This document shows, in pieces, positions 11,225 through 22,508 of a stretch of DNA of 64,000 bases (positions are counted from its first letter, which is position 1; each line of letters begins with the position of its first letter). The notes beneath the pieces are model-generated. The model ran no database searches, was not told the origin of the DNA, and worked only from the letters and a program-made list of their open reading frames with translations. The stretch is from Sporobolomyces roseus (taxonomy: Eukaryota > Basidiomycota > Microbotryomycetes > Sporidiobolales > Sporidiobolaceae). The position numbers and the translations under genes were made by a program. The DNA is taken from the NCBI GenBank assembly GCA_016617785.1, contig JADILM010000008.1, positions 186,001 to 250,000 on the forward strand, given 5' to 3'.

Positions 11225-14200
11225 CTAGCTATTATCATGTATAAACATGCATTTATCTCCCCAATCGCACCCTCTCGACGTTTTGAAGAATTTACAACTC
11301 ATGACTTTTCTCTTTCCTTTCTTTAACTGACTCTGGGGTGGGAGAGGTGCGGAGACGTGATGATTCGGTTCGTAGGAGGGAGGTTGAGGAGGAACGTAGC
11401 CGTTGTAGGCATCGTGGACTGGCGGAGCTGGCTGCCAGGGTTGACCGTAAGCTGACGAGGGAGGTGGCTGTTGGCCCCATTGTTGAGCCTACGTATCGAC
11501 AGAGAATCAGTGACGACTTCAACAGAGTCAAAGAGTAGAAGAAGACTGACAGGTTGACCGTAACCTTGGAGATGAGGAGGTTGTTCGTGATTCGGATATT
11601 GATGATGAGGGGGTGCCCATCCTCCACCAGCAGGGATGGGAGGAGTCGGATGATTCCCTGCCAGTCCCAACTTCTCGACCGTCATCCCTCTGAACTCTGG
11701 TTGACTATCCAATATTCCCCGAATTTGAGCAACGTCGTAGCCTTTCAAAGCTTCCAACGTGGTCGCGTCGATTCCTCCCACTGGAGTGAAAGCTTGTTGA
11801 GGTGCTTGAGCTTGTACAACTCCACTCTCACTGATTTGTCCCAACAACGCTTCGATTTGATCGTTCGCGGCGAAACCTCCAAGGGGAACCGAAGCTGCTT
11901 GAGCACTTGCGATCAAAGCTTGTACTTGATTGTCTGTAGCGAGATCGGGTGCGAGTGGAATGATCTTGGGTTCCGGATCTGCAATCGAAGGTGTGTATTC
12001 GGGAGGTTCGCCAGGAGAATCGGAGGGAGTCGAAGAAGGGTCGATCGACATCAGAGACGCGTCTCGTTCGGTTTGGATTCGAGCTTCGGATGAATCGGGC
12101 TCTTGTCGTAGAGAAGCAAAGTCTTCGGTATCCGGAATGACTACCTCTGCAGACGGACATCGAGAGAAGAGTCAGTAAACGAGTTCAGAACCAGAAATAG
12201 CAACTTATTTGCTTACCGATGGGTTCGTACCAATCGATCTCTTCCTCCATCTCTTCATCGTCGAGATGCATCGTCAAAGTCATACCTTCTTGCTGTTCCA
12301 TCTCCCTAAAGTTCTCCTCCGCTTCCTATTTTCCCAAAAAAGTTTTTAGTCAGTTTCGCTTTTCTCATTCGAATCGATGGAAGAACACTCACTTCTCCTT
12401 CGCCCAAGTTCAAAGCATTCATCGCATCACCATCATAAATCGCTTTCTCAATCCACCTGATCGCCTCCAACTCTTCATCCGGTTTCCACCTGACACTCTT
12501 CTTGACTTTCCCTTTCTTCTTCAGACTCGTATCTTCGACAACGTCCTTCTTAGCAGCGGCTCCAGCAGCAGCAGCAGCTTGAAGTTTCTGCTTCTCCTTG
12601 ACAGCGGCGAGAGCAGCTTGCATGGCAGTCATGGTTGATTCGGGTTTCTTCTTGAAACTGATCGAACCAGCTTTGATCGTGTTCACTGGAGCGTAAGATG
12701 TCGGTGCTGGAGGTGGTTTCTTCGCGGTTGAAGTAGTTGTCGTAGTGATTTTGGCTTTCTTCGCAGGAGCTGAACATTTCGCGAACGATCTTCGTCAATT
12801 TCGAATTCCGACGCCGAGAACGAGCGACGAGGTAACTCACCATCTTCACTACTAGCGCTCTTTCGCTTGACTGGATCCTTGTCCTTCGAGGAAGAAGACG
12901 AAGAAGGTTTCTTTGAGGAAGAAGTAGCAGAAGAACCTTGTTGAGTAGCATTGTAATCATCTTGCAATTTCTTCCACTTCTCGTATAACCTCGAAGCAGC
13001 ACCTTTGACAGCTATCGAAAAATGAGGAAGGTGAGAGTAAGCGAAAGAACTGCGAGAGAAAAAAGGAAAAGTTCGGGAACTCACCACCTTCGTCTCCTTT
13101 GAGAGAAATCTTGCGAACTCGTTTAGCTACCGATGCGAGGTTACCGAGATGTCGATGAGTGATAGGAAGTTTAGCGAAAACCTGTTGCCATGTTTCGTCG
13201 ATTTCGAGAGAAAGAAAAGGATTGCGACCGACGATGCAAAGTCGAAGGGGGATCGTGCGAATGGTTGAAGCGAGGGTGGGATAAGAAGGGATGCGAAAGT
13301 ACGAGAGTCAGTCATGCCGCTTCTGAGAGATAACAAGTAAGAGATTGCTAGTAGCTCGCGAGAATGGACTTCGTTGCAAACAACCGTCTCGCCTCGCTTA
13401 TCCCATCTCGCAATTTCGTCCAGTGTTCTCTTTCGACGCCTGTGTTGCGTATACATATCATTCGTCGACGCGGGAGCAATCGCGTCTTAGGCGGCCAAAG
13501 AATGAACAGCTTCGAAATAATTTGAATCGGAGACGAACAAATTCGTTCGAAGAAAAATCACTCGAACGAGACGCCGTAAGGAAAGGGAGGGAGGGAGGGG
13601 GAACGGACAAGAGGGATCTGTAGAGATAGCGAAAAGACAGGCTCACCTGTAGTACCAAAGCGAGAGTCATTTGTTCGACCTCTCTTCTCTTCTTCTCCCC
13701 TTCTCCCTCCGCCTTCTCCTTCATTTTCTCTTTGTCTTTCTTCGTCTCAATTCCCCTACTCGCACCTTCGAACCAAAAGCTCAATAACTCGATCCCTCCA
13801 CTCTTCGCATTCTCTTTCCCGTTGTCACCCTCAGCGACCCAAGCCCTCCAGAAATCATCCGTACCGTACTTCAAGAGTTCGGTCAAGACTTCTTTGCGTC
13901 CTTCGGGAGGGACGTCCGAACCATCTGACCAATCCGAGAGTGTCGAGGTGGGACCAGCGACGTGTTGAAAGGGAGAGAGGAGGTTCAGGAGTCGCTGAGC
14001 GGCGGAAGTGGGCGCTTTCGATAAACGGGAAGCGGTGAGGTTTGCTTGGATGTCAGGGAGTACTTTGTTCCATCGTGAAGCGGAGGAAGAGGAGGACGAA
14101 GGAGTCGAAGAACCGGAACGAGGTTTCGAAGAAGAGGAGGAAGAGGTTGAAGTTGACGATTTCGACTTTTTCGCTGGAGGTGGAGAAGCGGCAGATGCGG

Positions 14201-15359
14201 AAGAAGCTCGTGAGGTGGAAGCGACGGGCTGAGGCTGAGGTTGAGATTGCGGTTGCGGTTGAGATTGAATCGGAGGGGTTGGGTTCGAATAGAATTGAGG
14301 ATTCGTGATCATTGAAGGGGAGATGGTGGCAGAAGGAGCTTGAGACACTGGCGGAGGGTTGTAGAAAGGAGTAGGTGAGATGGTTCCAGAAACGTTCCTT
14401 CGATTTCGTTCGTCCTGAATGAGTTGACTTTGCATTGCGAGGGTCGAAGAAGGAGGAGGATTCGAAGTTTGAGGAGTGAAGAATTGGGAGGGTTGAATCG
14501 AGGGGGTCGAGGAGTAATACGGCGATTGCGATTGGTGAGGAGCTGTCGTGAAGGGAGCAGAGATGGTTGAATAGTTGAGACTCGAAGATCCAGCGAAAGA
14601 TCCGTTTTGAAGTTGTTGAGGGTAACCAGTCAAGGATGATGAGGAAGCGCCGTTACTGACGGGAGGCATCGAGTAGGCTGGATACGACGAGCTCATTCCG
14701 TTGTTGAGCGGTGCAGACGAGACTCCTCCTCCTCCATTCGAAGTCGAGGGGAACGAGTTATCGAGTGCGGCAGCGTACGAGTTGTTCGAGTCTGCTTCGT
14801 CACCTAGAGCGCTGTAGTCGATAATGTCGGAAAAGTCGACAGCGGAAGAAGAGGATCCGTTCATTGCGTGTCGAATTGAGAGGGGTTGTTGGATGAAGGA
14901 TTGCGAGTGCGAGTGCGGAGAGGCGAAGTTGGATAACGACGAAGACGAAGAGGTACTTTGTCGATTAGATTGAGATGGAAGACGTTGACGAACGAAATCG
15001 ACTAGTCGTTCGTGAGGTTGAATCGGTTGCGAAGTTGCGAAAGAATCAAGCCAATTGATGTAATCCGAATTTGATAAGAAATCGATTTCCCAAGGTCCGA
15101 CAGCGAAGTGAGCGTATCTGTTTCGAGAGGTGAATCGTCAAGTGTCAGTTCGTGGGTTCTCGCGAGGAAAGGAAAGAAGTTGCTTTTCGAAGAGAGTGGT
15201 CGAGGCCTTTCATCGATTCCCGCTCGACTCCATGGAGATTGAGATTTTACGGCGACGATAACAGCTAAACAGTTTCATAGTTTTCTCTCTTTGTCTATTA
15301 CAACGATCAACCCTGCGGAAACACTAGCCTTACGTTTGAGGGATTGGGTTTTGCTGCAT
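11225..15359 (-). CDS. PNUTS (PPP1R10)-like PP1 nuclear targeting subunit
   Basis: About 9 exons. The parts are in the PNUTS order. A short first exon (15359-15334) leads to a long Ser/Pro/Gln-rich N-terminus. Next comes a TFIIS-N/LW-type helical domain across the 13647/13181 splice (VFAKLPITHRHLGNLASVAKR, LYEKWKK). It is followed by a Lys/Ser-rich region, a canonical PP1-docking RVxF motif in KKKGKVKKSVRWKPDEE near 12490, and acidic and Pro-rich segments. A terminal CCCH zinc finger, C-x8-C-x5-C-x3-H (SCKFFKTSRGCDWGDKCMFIH), lies at about 11300-11235. In animals PNUTS targets protein phosphatase 1 to RNA polymerase II for transcription termination. The first exon is inferred from splice sites alone; two introns are long (216 and 465 nt). 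Confidence 0.8.
13182..13646 (-). other. Unusually long intron (465 nt) inside the TFIIS-N-like domain of the PNUTS-like gene
   Basis: GTGAGC at 13646 and ACAG at 13182 bound 465 nt, about seven times the usual intron here. The protein motif LQ/VFAKLP reads smoothly across it, so no exon appears to be missing. A plus-strand open stretch inside (13345-13623) looks like chance. An intronic RNA or retained-intron control is possible but unsupported. Confidence 0.6.
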
Positions 15360-16006
15360 TCAGCAAAGTGACGAGGATCTGGGGAGAGGAAGAGGGCAAT
15401 TGCTAGGTCAGCTGTCACGCTCATAGGGCTATAGAGAGGCTCAAGGGATGCTCACACGCTAGGTCTGTCTCTTTCTAGAGGTTGTAGAGGACCCGAGAAC
15501 GAGGGCCTTTGAAAACAGCAGACGAGGTTCTAGCTAATCCAACAATCCTCTTAGACTGCCTTTGATAGTTCCAATAGTATCCTGATCTCCACCTGAATCT
15601 ACTACAAGTGGTCCAGAGGTCTTTACTCGTCTCTTCTAAGAGAGAAGTGAGAGACGTGGGAGGGCTCGCTTTTTCCAACTGAAAATAGAGAGAGAAGTTC
15701 TGTTTTCTTTCGTTATCGCGTGTACGGCTAGCACTACTCGTTAGTACTGTAGTCTGCTGCTTGAGATTTGAGGGATTTGAAGTGGATGGTTTGAGGAGAG
15801 AAAGACGGAGAAGGAATTTCCTCGAAGTCGTCGGTCCTTCTCCTTCCTCTCTTACCCCACACGGTCTGCTCCTTCCCGCTTCTTGTCTACTCTCTCCTAC
15901 TAGCTCGCAGGTCGGCTGCCCTACCCGAACCCTTTCCATCCGACTGGAAAGGGGAATCCTCTCCTCCCTTTCTCTAATCTATCAATCACCCTAAGCGATC
16001 CCTCAA
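15360..16006. promoter_or_regulatory. Divergent promoter region, PNUTS-like and LIM-binding genes
   Basis: 647 bp between two outward-facing genes. The final ~150 bp before 16007 are pyrimidine rich, typical of a fungal 5' leader. Short open frames (for example 15475-15939 minus) show no recognisable protein. Confidence 0.4.
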
Positions 16007-18795
16007 ATGGACTACGCTCAGCAGCAACACCGTCAGCAGTTGGATCACCTTCATGCTCAACAGCAAGGAATGCAAGCAGCCCAGCAGAGGATGATGATCG
16101 CTCAACAGAGGCAGAGACAGAATCTCCCTCCCTCTCAACAACCTGGTCAACCGAATGGAGGAGGAGGAATGATGCCTCCACCGGGAGCCCAAGGAGGAGG
16201 AGGAGGAATGCAAGCTCAAATGCAGCAGAGAGCGATGCAACATCAAGGGAATTCGATGCCCCCACCTCCAGGAATGAGAATTCAATCGCAACCTCAAGGA
16301 GTAGGAGGAGGAGGACCCCCTTTACCTCCTGGTCCGATACCCCCTTCTCATCCTTCACATCCTCAACATCAAGCGTGGCTTGCTCAGCAACAGAGACAGG
16401 CGCAAGAGGCTCAGAATCATTTACATTCGCAAGGTCCCTCGAATCATCTCCCTCAACCTCCGAATGGTGCACACGCTCAACAGATTCGAATGCAACAAGC
16501 TTTCGAAGCTCAACGTCAGCAACAGCAGCAAGCTGTCGGAGGTCAGCCGAATGGATTACCAGCTCATCATCCGAATTCTCAAGGAGGTCCTCCCGGTTCT
16601 CACCCTCAGATGCCAATGCAGCCAACGAACCAATCTCCCTACGCTTCCCTACCTCCGAATCAAGGCAGTATAGCGCCTCAAGCTCGAAGCATTTCTTCTG
16701 CCGTCAACCTTCGAAACGGTCAACCTCCTCCGAATTCAAACGGTCCTTTCGCCCAACCTACATCTCTCCCTCCGAACGCTTCCACATCTCAGCCTCCTCC
16801 TTCCCAACATACTCAATCTCCTGTCTCTATCCGACCTCCCTCGCAGCAAACTCAGCCTCCACCTCCTTCTCTTCCCGGTTCAGTTCCTCCGAATCCGAAT
16901 CAACCGCAACTTCAACCAGGTCAACAACCGATGCAGAGACCGATGTTGAGAGCGCAGATGAACGCGCCAAATCAACAAGCGAGTTTGGCTCTCGCAGCTC
17001 ATCTCGCCGTTCACGGGTGAGAACTCATCTCTTTGGTCAGTCAGAAGACATAGAACTGAGCGAGGTTGTTCCCACAGTACCGGACCGATATCCGCGACAG
17101 CTGTGCCAACTGGAACAGCGCTCTCTCGACTGCTAGCCTTGACAGATGCTCTGACTTTCGCTCTCGAGGTGAGCGATCTTTTCCTCTTCCTTCCCCCCTT
17201 CGCTCTCGATGCTCAAAGGTTGCTCGTTATAGGATGAGAACCCTCTCGACTCGTTACGGACAGTCGTGAGCGACTACTTCACCGATGCGGGAGTAGTCAA
17301 ATTTGGACTCTACGACAAAACCGCTCAACTCAGTAAGGTGTTCGGTATGTCTCGCTTCTTCTCCGATGCCTCCTCTGTCCGAGAACTAATTGGATTCGCG
17401 TTTTCTCAGAGATCCCATGTTCCGCTTTCCCTCGATTTCAACATCTCAACCTCCTTCACGGCGTCCTCTCTTCGACTCTCTCTCCCTCCTTCATTCGCGA
17501 ATACCGACTCACGACACCCGACACTACTCTTCACTCTCCCTCTTCTCCCTCGAATCCCGCTCCTCTCCCTCAAGTTCACATCGGCTACCTTCTTCGAGCC
17601 GACGAAGCAGTTTGGACCTCTCGATTCTCAAGCGGAACGAAAGTCGACCTAGTCGGAACCTTGACCGTTCACCTCGTGTTCAAGGATCTCGGGAATGGAC
17701 AACCGGTATTGAGGGTAGAAAGTTTCGAGTTTGAGAGTAGAGGTCACGAAGAATGGGTAGTTCGAGAAGCGATGGAACTTTTACCGCCGAGCACTCCAGC
17801 GGTCGGGAACGTCGGCATCAAGGAGGAGGAGAGTTCGAGTGAGAAAGGTGGAGGGAGGAGTCGGAGGAGTTCGAATAGTGTAGGAGCAGGAGGGAATCAG
17901 AGGAAAGGAATGACTACGAGGAGGAGAAGTGCGAGTGCGAGGGAAGAACAGGAACAGGATCAGGAATCGAACGCTTCGTCGAGTCAACCGGAGAGGGGAG
18001 AGAAGGAGGGCGAGAAAGATGGGAACGCGAATTCGCAATCTTCGACATCGAGAGAGGATCCTAGGAGAGGTGCAACAGCTAGGATACCGGCAAGCTCGGT
18101 GGGATCTTTCGGTGTTACTGAGATGGGTATGAGATGTCTAGAGGTAAGGCTTCACGTAACGTCGCATCCATCGAAACGGGTGAACTGACTTGTCGAATGA
18201 ATTTCAGATTTCGGAATCTGTCGCTCAGCTACAAGATCTGATAGCTTTCTCGCTCGAGACGAACACTGGTCCCATACGTGAGCCTCTCTCTTCCTCTTCG
18301 AACGTCCGGGCAATCTTGCTGATCGTCGAAAGTGTGACAATCTCAGAATCGCTCGCCCGATATGCCGAACGACGACGGAACTCTCTCTACGGTCCCTCCA
18401 CTCCTGCTCAGCCTCAACAACCAGCTCTCGCTTCCTTCGGCCCGCCTCCGCATCAGCAACCAAACAACAGTTTCTACTCGTCAGTCGGAGCTTCTCCTCA
18501 TCCGAACGGAGTCACAAATATGGGACCACCACCTCAGCGACCGACGACAGGTGGAGGAGGAGCCGGAACTCCAGCTGCGATGATGAACGGACAAGGGAAC
18601 GGAAATGGTGCTTCCGGTGAACTGATGAGTCCAGTAACGCTAGGTCCGAACGGAAACGGGAAACGAAAACTAGGGAACGCTCCACCTGGAACTCCTCACG
18701 GAATGGAAGAAGTGGAGATGAACGGAAGTGAACCGGGCAGTCCTCAGAAATTGATGAGAGGAGGGGGAGGAAGAGGAAGGGGAAGAGGACGATAG
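16007..18795 (+). CDS. LIM-domain-binding protein family transcriptional co-regulator (Mfg1/PtaB-like)
   Basis: Six exons (16007-17016, 17078-17168, 17233-17344, 17410-18143, 18208-18277, 18347-18795) give 821 residues. The first ~330 residues are Gln/Pro/Gly-rich low complexity. The conserved LIM-bind core follows: DSLRTVVSDYFTDAGVVKFGLYD, FQHLNLLHGVLSS, then TLTVHLVFKDLGNGQPVLRVESFEFESRGHEEW, and a final ISESVAQLQDLIAFSLE/ESLARYAERRR helix. The tail is Gly-rich and ends in a run of Gly-Arg pairs. Relatives in ascomycetes (Mfg1 with Flo8/Mss11; PtaB with SomA) control filamentous growth and adhesion as nuclear co-regulators. The same role here is inference from family. Confidence 0.85.
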
Positions 18796-18984
18796 TTTAG
18801 GAGGTGCACTTTTCTCGTTCAGTCCTTCACTGGCTTTCTCTTCTCATCACGCGCAGCAGGGTTTCATAGGGTCTTTACTTTTGTTCTCTGTACTAGTTTC
18901 AGTTATGTTACCTTGTCATTTCATTGGAGTTCATTCTTATGCCGTTACGAACAAGCTACATATAAATCGATGAGAGTTGCCATC

Positions 18985-20570
18985 TCATAGTGCTGCGATC
19001 GCTTCTATATCATCAGCATCGAGGTAGTCCGTCTCGAGCTTGTAAAGCGTTCGCCAAACTCGATCTCGAACGAAACTTGGCCAACGAGGAGTCGACCAGA
19101 ATCGAGTTTTGATACCGCCTGTCAACAGAGAGTGAGTCGGCAAGATCATCAGGAAACATAGCTGACGACCGTACGAGAATGAGCAGATTCGATGATTTTT
19201 GAGAGATGAATATGGTCAGACGAAGAAATCGGTTGACGACCTGACCAATTCATCGCCGATGAGAATGACGTGGAGCTGAGGAGCGAAAGCAATTGTTAAA
19301 TAGAGTAGAGAATGCAGAGGAGGGAACTCACGCCATCGGGGAAAGAGTCGAGTTCCATCGATACTCTTTTCCGTCGATTCCTTTCCAAGTCTCGTTGAGC
19401 TTGAGTAATGCTGAAAGACACGTCTCATCAGCGGAATGTCACACCAAAGACTGCTTCGTTAGACTCACGAGCATCAAGGAATACGTCTCGATCGTCTGAG
19501 CTGCGACTTGCGATCTCACTTCTTCGTTGATTCCGTTTCCCGTCAGGAGAACTCGAACCGGACCTGTTCATTCGATCTCTTTTCAACATAGCTCTTGTTG
19601 ACCTCGACTTTGGGAGCTCACCAGGTACGACATGAGTTCCATTCCACCGAGTCAACCAATCTCGCTTTCGAAGCGGTTCCAATTCTTCGAGTACAGCATG
19701 ATAGGTCTCGTTTCCTCTTGTCTTGAGATCAACGAGTAGCTGAATCGGTGTCAAGTTGCCTTCGTAGAAACTGTGATCGAGCGCGAATTCAGGACCGTCG
19801 AGCGTGAGCGAAGAATCGAATTGTAGAAAGTGCTCACCTCGTCCAAGGTCTCCTCTCCTCCTCGATATTGTCTTGACTGTAATAGTTCGTCTCGGCAAAG
19901 AAGTCCGTCTCTGCATCCTTGAAATTCGCTCGATCGAGAACATCGAGGATTTGGTCGATGTACAACTTGCGAAAAGTTCTAGCTCGAGTGAGAGAAGCGA
20001 CATTGTGCGATACCTTGAGGATGAGCTGAGTCAGTCACAGCGCTTAGTATGATAGTCGAGATTGACTCACATAGAGAACTTGATCCTTTGGGTTCAACCA
20101 GACGTCGGCTTCGATTGAGAGAACTCCGTGAGAAAGTGCCGTATAAACGGGAGTGTCTCTCCAGTAGTCGTTGTGAGAGTGAATCGCTCGCTATAGTAGT
20201 GATCTTGTGAGCTTATCGACGGTATCTAGGGAGGTAGAGAAGAGCAGCTCACCTCGGGAATATTGCGAGAGAAACCAGACGGCATTCTCAGCTCTGCAGC
20301 ATCCGTTCCACCTTCGTAAGGGTTGTAGGACTATCTCTGATACTCACATGAGTACCTGAGGCTAACAAGCGGACCTGTAGAGCTGCTCACCGGCGACATT
20401 CGATAGTCCCCTCGAGGAGAAAGAGCCGAGTCATAGAGATCGAAGCGAGTCTGTTGAGGCGCTTGAGAGTAGGCCGAAGCTATCAGAGAAGTGAATGCGC
20501 AAGTAAACAGAAGCATTTGAGGTGGTGAGGGAGGAGGAAAGGAAGAAAAGCTTGATACTGAATTCCGCAT
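18985..20570 (-). CDS. AIM6-like PLC-type phosphodiesterase, with apparent frameshift
   Basis: Start MRNSVSSF with a hydrophobic signal (MLLFTCAFTSLIASAYS); exon 1 is 20570-20391 and exon 2 probably 20291-20253. The AIM6 signature HSHNDYWRDTPVYTALSHGVLSIEADVWL follows from 20190, then LLVDLKTRGNETYHAVLEEL and GPVRVLLTGNG. After a break the other frame gives RDVFLDAPLLKLNETW, WNSTLSPMASTSFSSA, AHSRGIKTRFWSTPRWP and the C-terminus. The family has a PI-PLC-X-like TIM barrel; its substrate is not established. The fused halves are in different frames around 19498-19515, and no GT-AG intron of suitable length can join them. Either a one-base error in the assembly or a damaged gene. Confidence 0.8.
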
Positions 20571-21023
20571 CGCACGTCACTGGGTCGGATTCTCGACTCT
20601 CGCCTCGCTCTCTCGTGTCGCGTAGACGCTTACTCTGAGCAAGATTGACAGAGATCGTCCCCGTAGTGGTGCTTTTCATTTTCCACAAGGACGACGAATT
20701 GCCAAAGTTACTTGCTTCGCTCTCTCACTCAGCCCCGAAGCAGCAGTATTCCTCACTTGTCTGATGAGTAAGAGAGCAACTGATAACGGTCTGAAGAGCT
20801 TGCAGAAATGAAGAGAATAAAGCGAGAATAGGTGAGAAAGAGATGCGAAAGAACGATGGAAACAAGCGTCTAATGGGACAAATTGGCGAGCTCAGCGTCG
20901 CTCCTCTACCGACAGCAGCACGACAAATCTCCGATGCTGCTCAGGAGGGACGGAAATCAAGTTTTGAGTTGCAGCCCAAAAGATACGAAAGAAATGAAGA
21001 GGGCTGACCGGTCGATCTCAAGC
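20571..21023 (-). other. Intergenic, 453 bp
   Basis: Lies between the unrecognised gene (upstream, minus) and the AIM6-like gene (minus). No open frame resembles a known protein; probably 3' UTR of one gene and promoter of the next. Confidence 0.4.
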
Positions 21024-22274
21024 TCATTGACGGTACTGATCAGCATCGATTCCTCCGCTTGCGTGAGTCTGGCCATAATTCTTGCGCTGGCGGTGACTGA
21101 GGATATACTGCACCAGATGTGGAGTGACTGGTTAACGCGAGTAGCTCGAAGTAGGCGAGGAAAGAGAATGAGCCTTACCTGAGGTTCGCGTTTGATTAAC
21201 GGGGAACGAGATCTTTTCCTGACTTGAGATCCTCCAGCTTCATGCTTAACTTCACGTTGGGGAGAAAGAGATCTCGAATTGATAGTCGTCTCGCGCTTGA
21301 TCGCAGGTGCAGGCTTTGTCCAGGGTATCCACTGTCCGTCAACTTGCTCAATCTGCACCCGGAAAACGATAGAGAAATGATCCTCGATATGGCGAGAGTT
21401 GAATGGGGATAGCTGGAGGCGAAGTAGGGTTGAAGTGGAATCGGAGGGCGAACCTTGAGCACCGTCGTGCTCTCCTCCCTGCTGCAAAACCGACCAACGT
21501 TCGCGCAATCTCATCTCGGCTAGTTGCGCTCGATATCAGTAATATGTAACAGGGATGAATAGAACTACTGAAACGTACGATAGGATACAATGTGTTCCGC
21601 GGGAAATTGTGAAGAGTTCAGAAAGTCACTAGTGTTTGAAATCTTCTTGTAACGCTCGAGTGGGACGACCGAAAGTGGCATATGTCGTGGAAGAACGGCG
21701 TGAGTGGGCAGTTGGGTTTGAACGCCTCCTTCGACGGCTTGCAATTGAGGGTGATCTTGACGGCTCAAAGCTTGATTCCATTCTTCATCGTGTTCGGGTT
21801 CCGAACGATTCGAGCGAGTATAGAGCGAGAGTTTCTGTCTACCTTCTGGACGCTTGACAGTGTTTCCGGTAGCCGGCTGGTAGAGGACTCGACACGCCGC
21901 TCCTCCTACCTGTAACATCATCTGAGCGTTGTCGTAATCTGGGGTCACAGATCAAGATAATGGTGAGGCCTCTTCCTCGATCATGGTCAATAGCTGAAAA
22001 GGTACCGACTTGGAGCAAAGAAGTCCCAAAGTCTCACGAAAGTGTGATCTGTAGGCCAAACGATCATAGAATCTGCGGGATATGCGGATCTCGCATTGGT
22101 CTGTCTGTTCGCCTTGCTGCGGTACGTCTCGAGGTAGTGGTAGAAGATCTGAGCTGCCTCCTTCCCGGTGATGCTTGAAAGTTCACGTTCTTGAAGCTAG
22201 AAACGAACCAGAGGTCAGTGTTGTAAAGCTCATCGTGGCTTTCCGCAACGGGGACGCACCTGTGGGTATACCAT
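21024..22274 (-). CDS. Conserved-looking protein of unknown function
   Basis: Not recognised. The first exon is MVYPQ, then LQERELSSITGKEAAQIFYHYLE... and SAYPADSMIVWPTDHTFVRLWDFF. Further exons read DNAQMMLQVGGAACRVLYQP, PLSVVPLERYKKISN, MRLRERWSVLQQ and VQIEQVDGQWIPW. A charged Arg/Lys/Ser tail with SPxxKREP repeats follows, ending near 21024. Regular short introns with good splice sites and an open frame across several exons support a real gene. One junction near 22010 needs an unusual donor (GTCGGT) to keep frame. The basic SP/KR-rich tail hints at a nuclear protein, which is only a guess. Confidence 0.55.
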
Positions 22275-22508
22275 GCTGAGACTGACGGATCGTGTGAGTG
22301 AACAGAGCAAGAGCAAAAGAAGACGAGCCAAGTTCCGTTTAATGCCCGCGTCTAAACCCGACCTAAACCCGAAGCGTCTCCTGCATCCGGTCGGAGAAGG
22401 GTGCGGAACAGTGCGGAATAAGATACGGGCCGACACTCGAAAGAGCGAAAAAAGCGAAAAGTCGATGAAAACTTCGACGAAGTTTCCCACTTTTCCTGTC
22501 AAGAAAGC

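Noticed and set aside
13345..13623. 92-residue plus-strand open frame inside the PNUTS-like intron
   Set aside because: No homology-like features and low-complexity basic composition; treated as chance.
14008..14308. Acidic plus-strand frames over the PNUTS-like N-terminus
   Set aside because: Reverse complement of Ser-codon runs in the real gene; an artefact of biased composition.
15475..15939. 154-residue minus-strand open frame upstream of the PNUTS-like gene
   Set aside because: No recognisable motif, no splice support, and it lies in the divergent promoter region; composition fits chance opening of pyrimidine-rich DNA.
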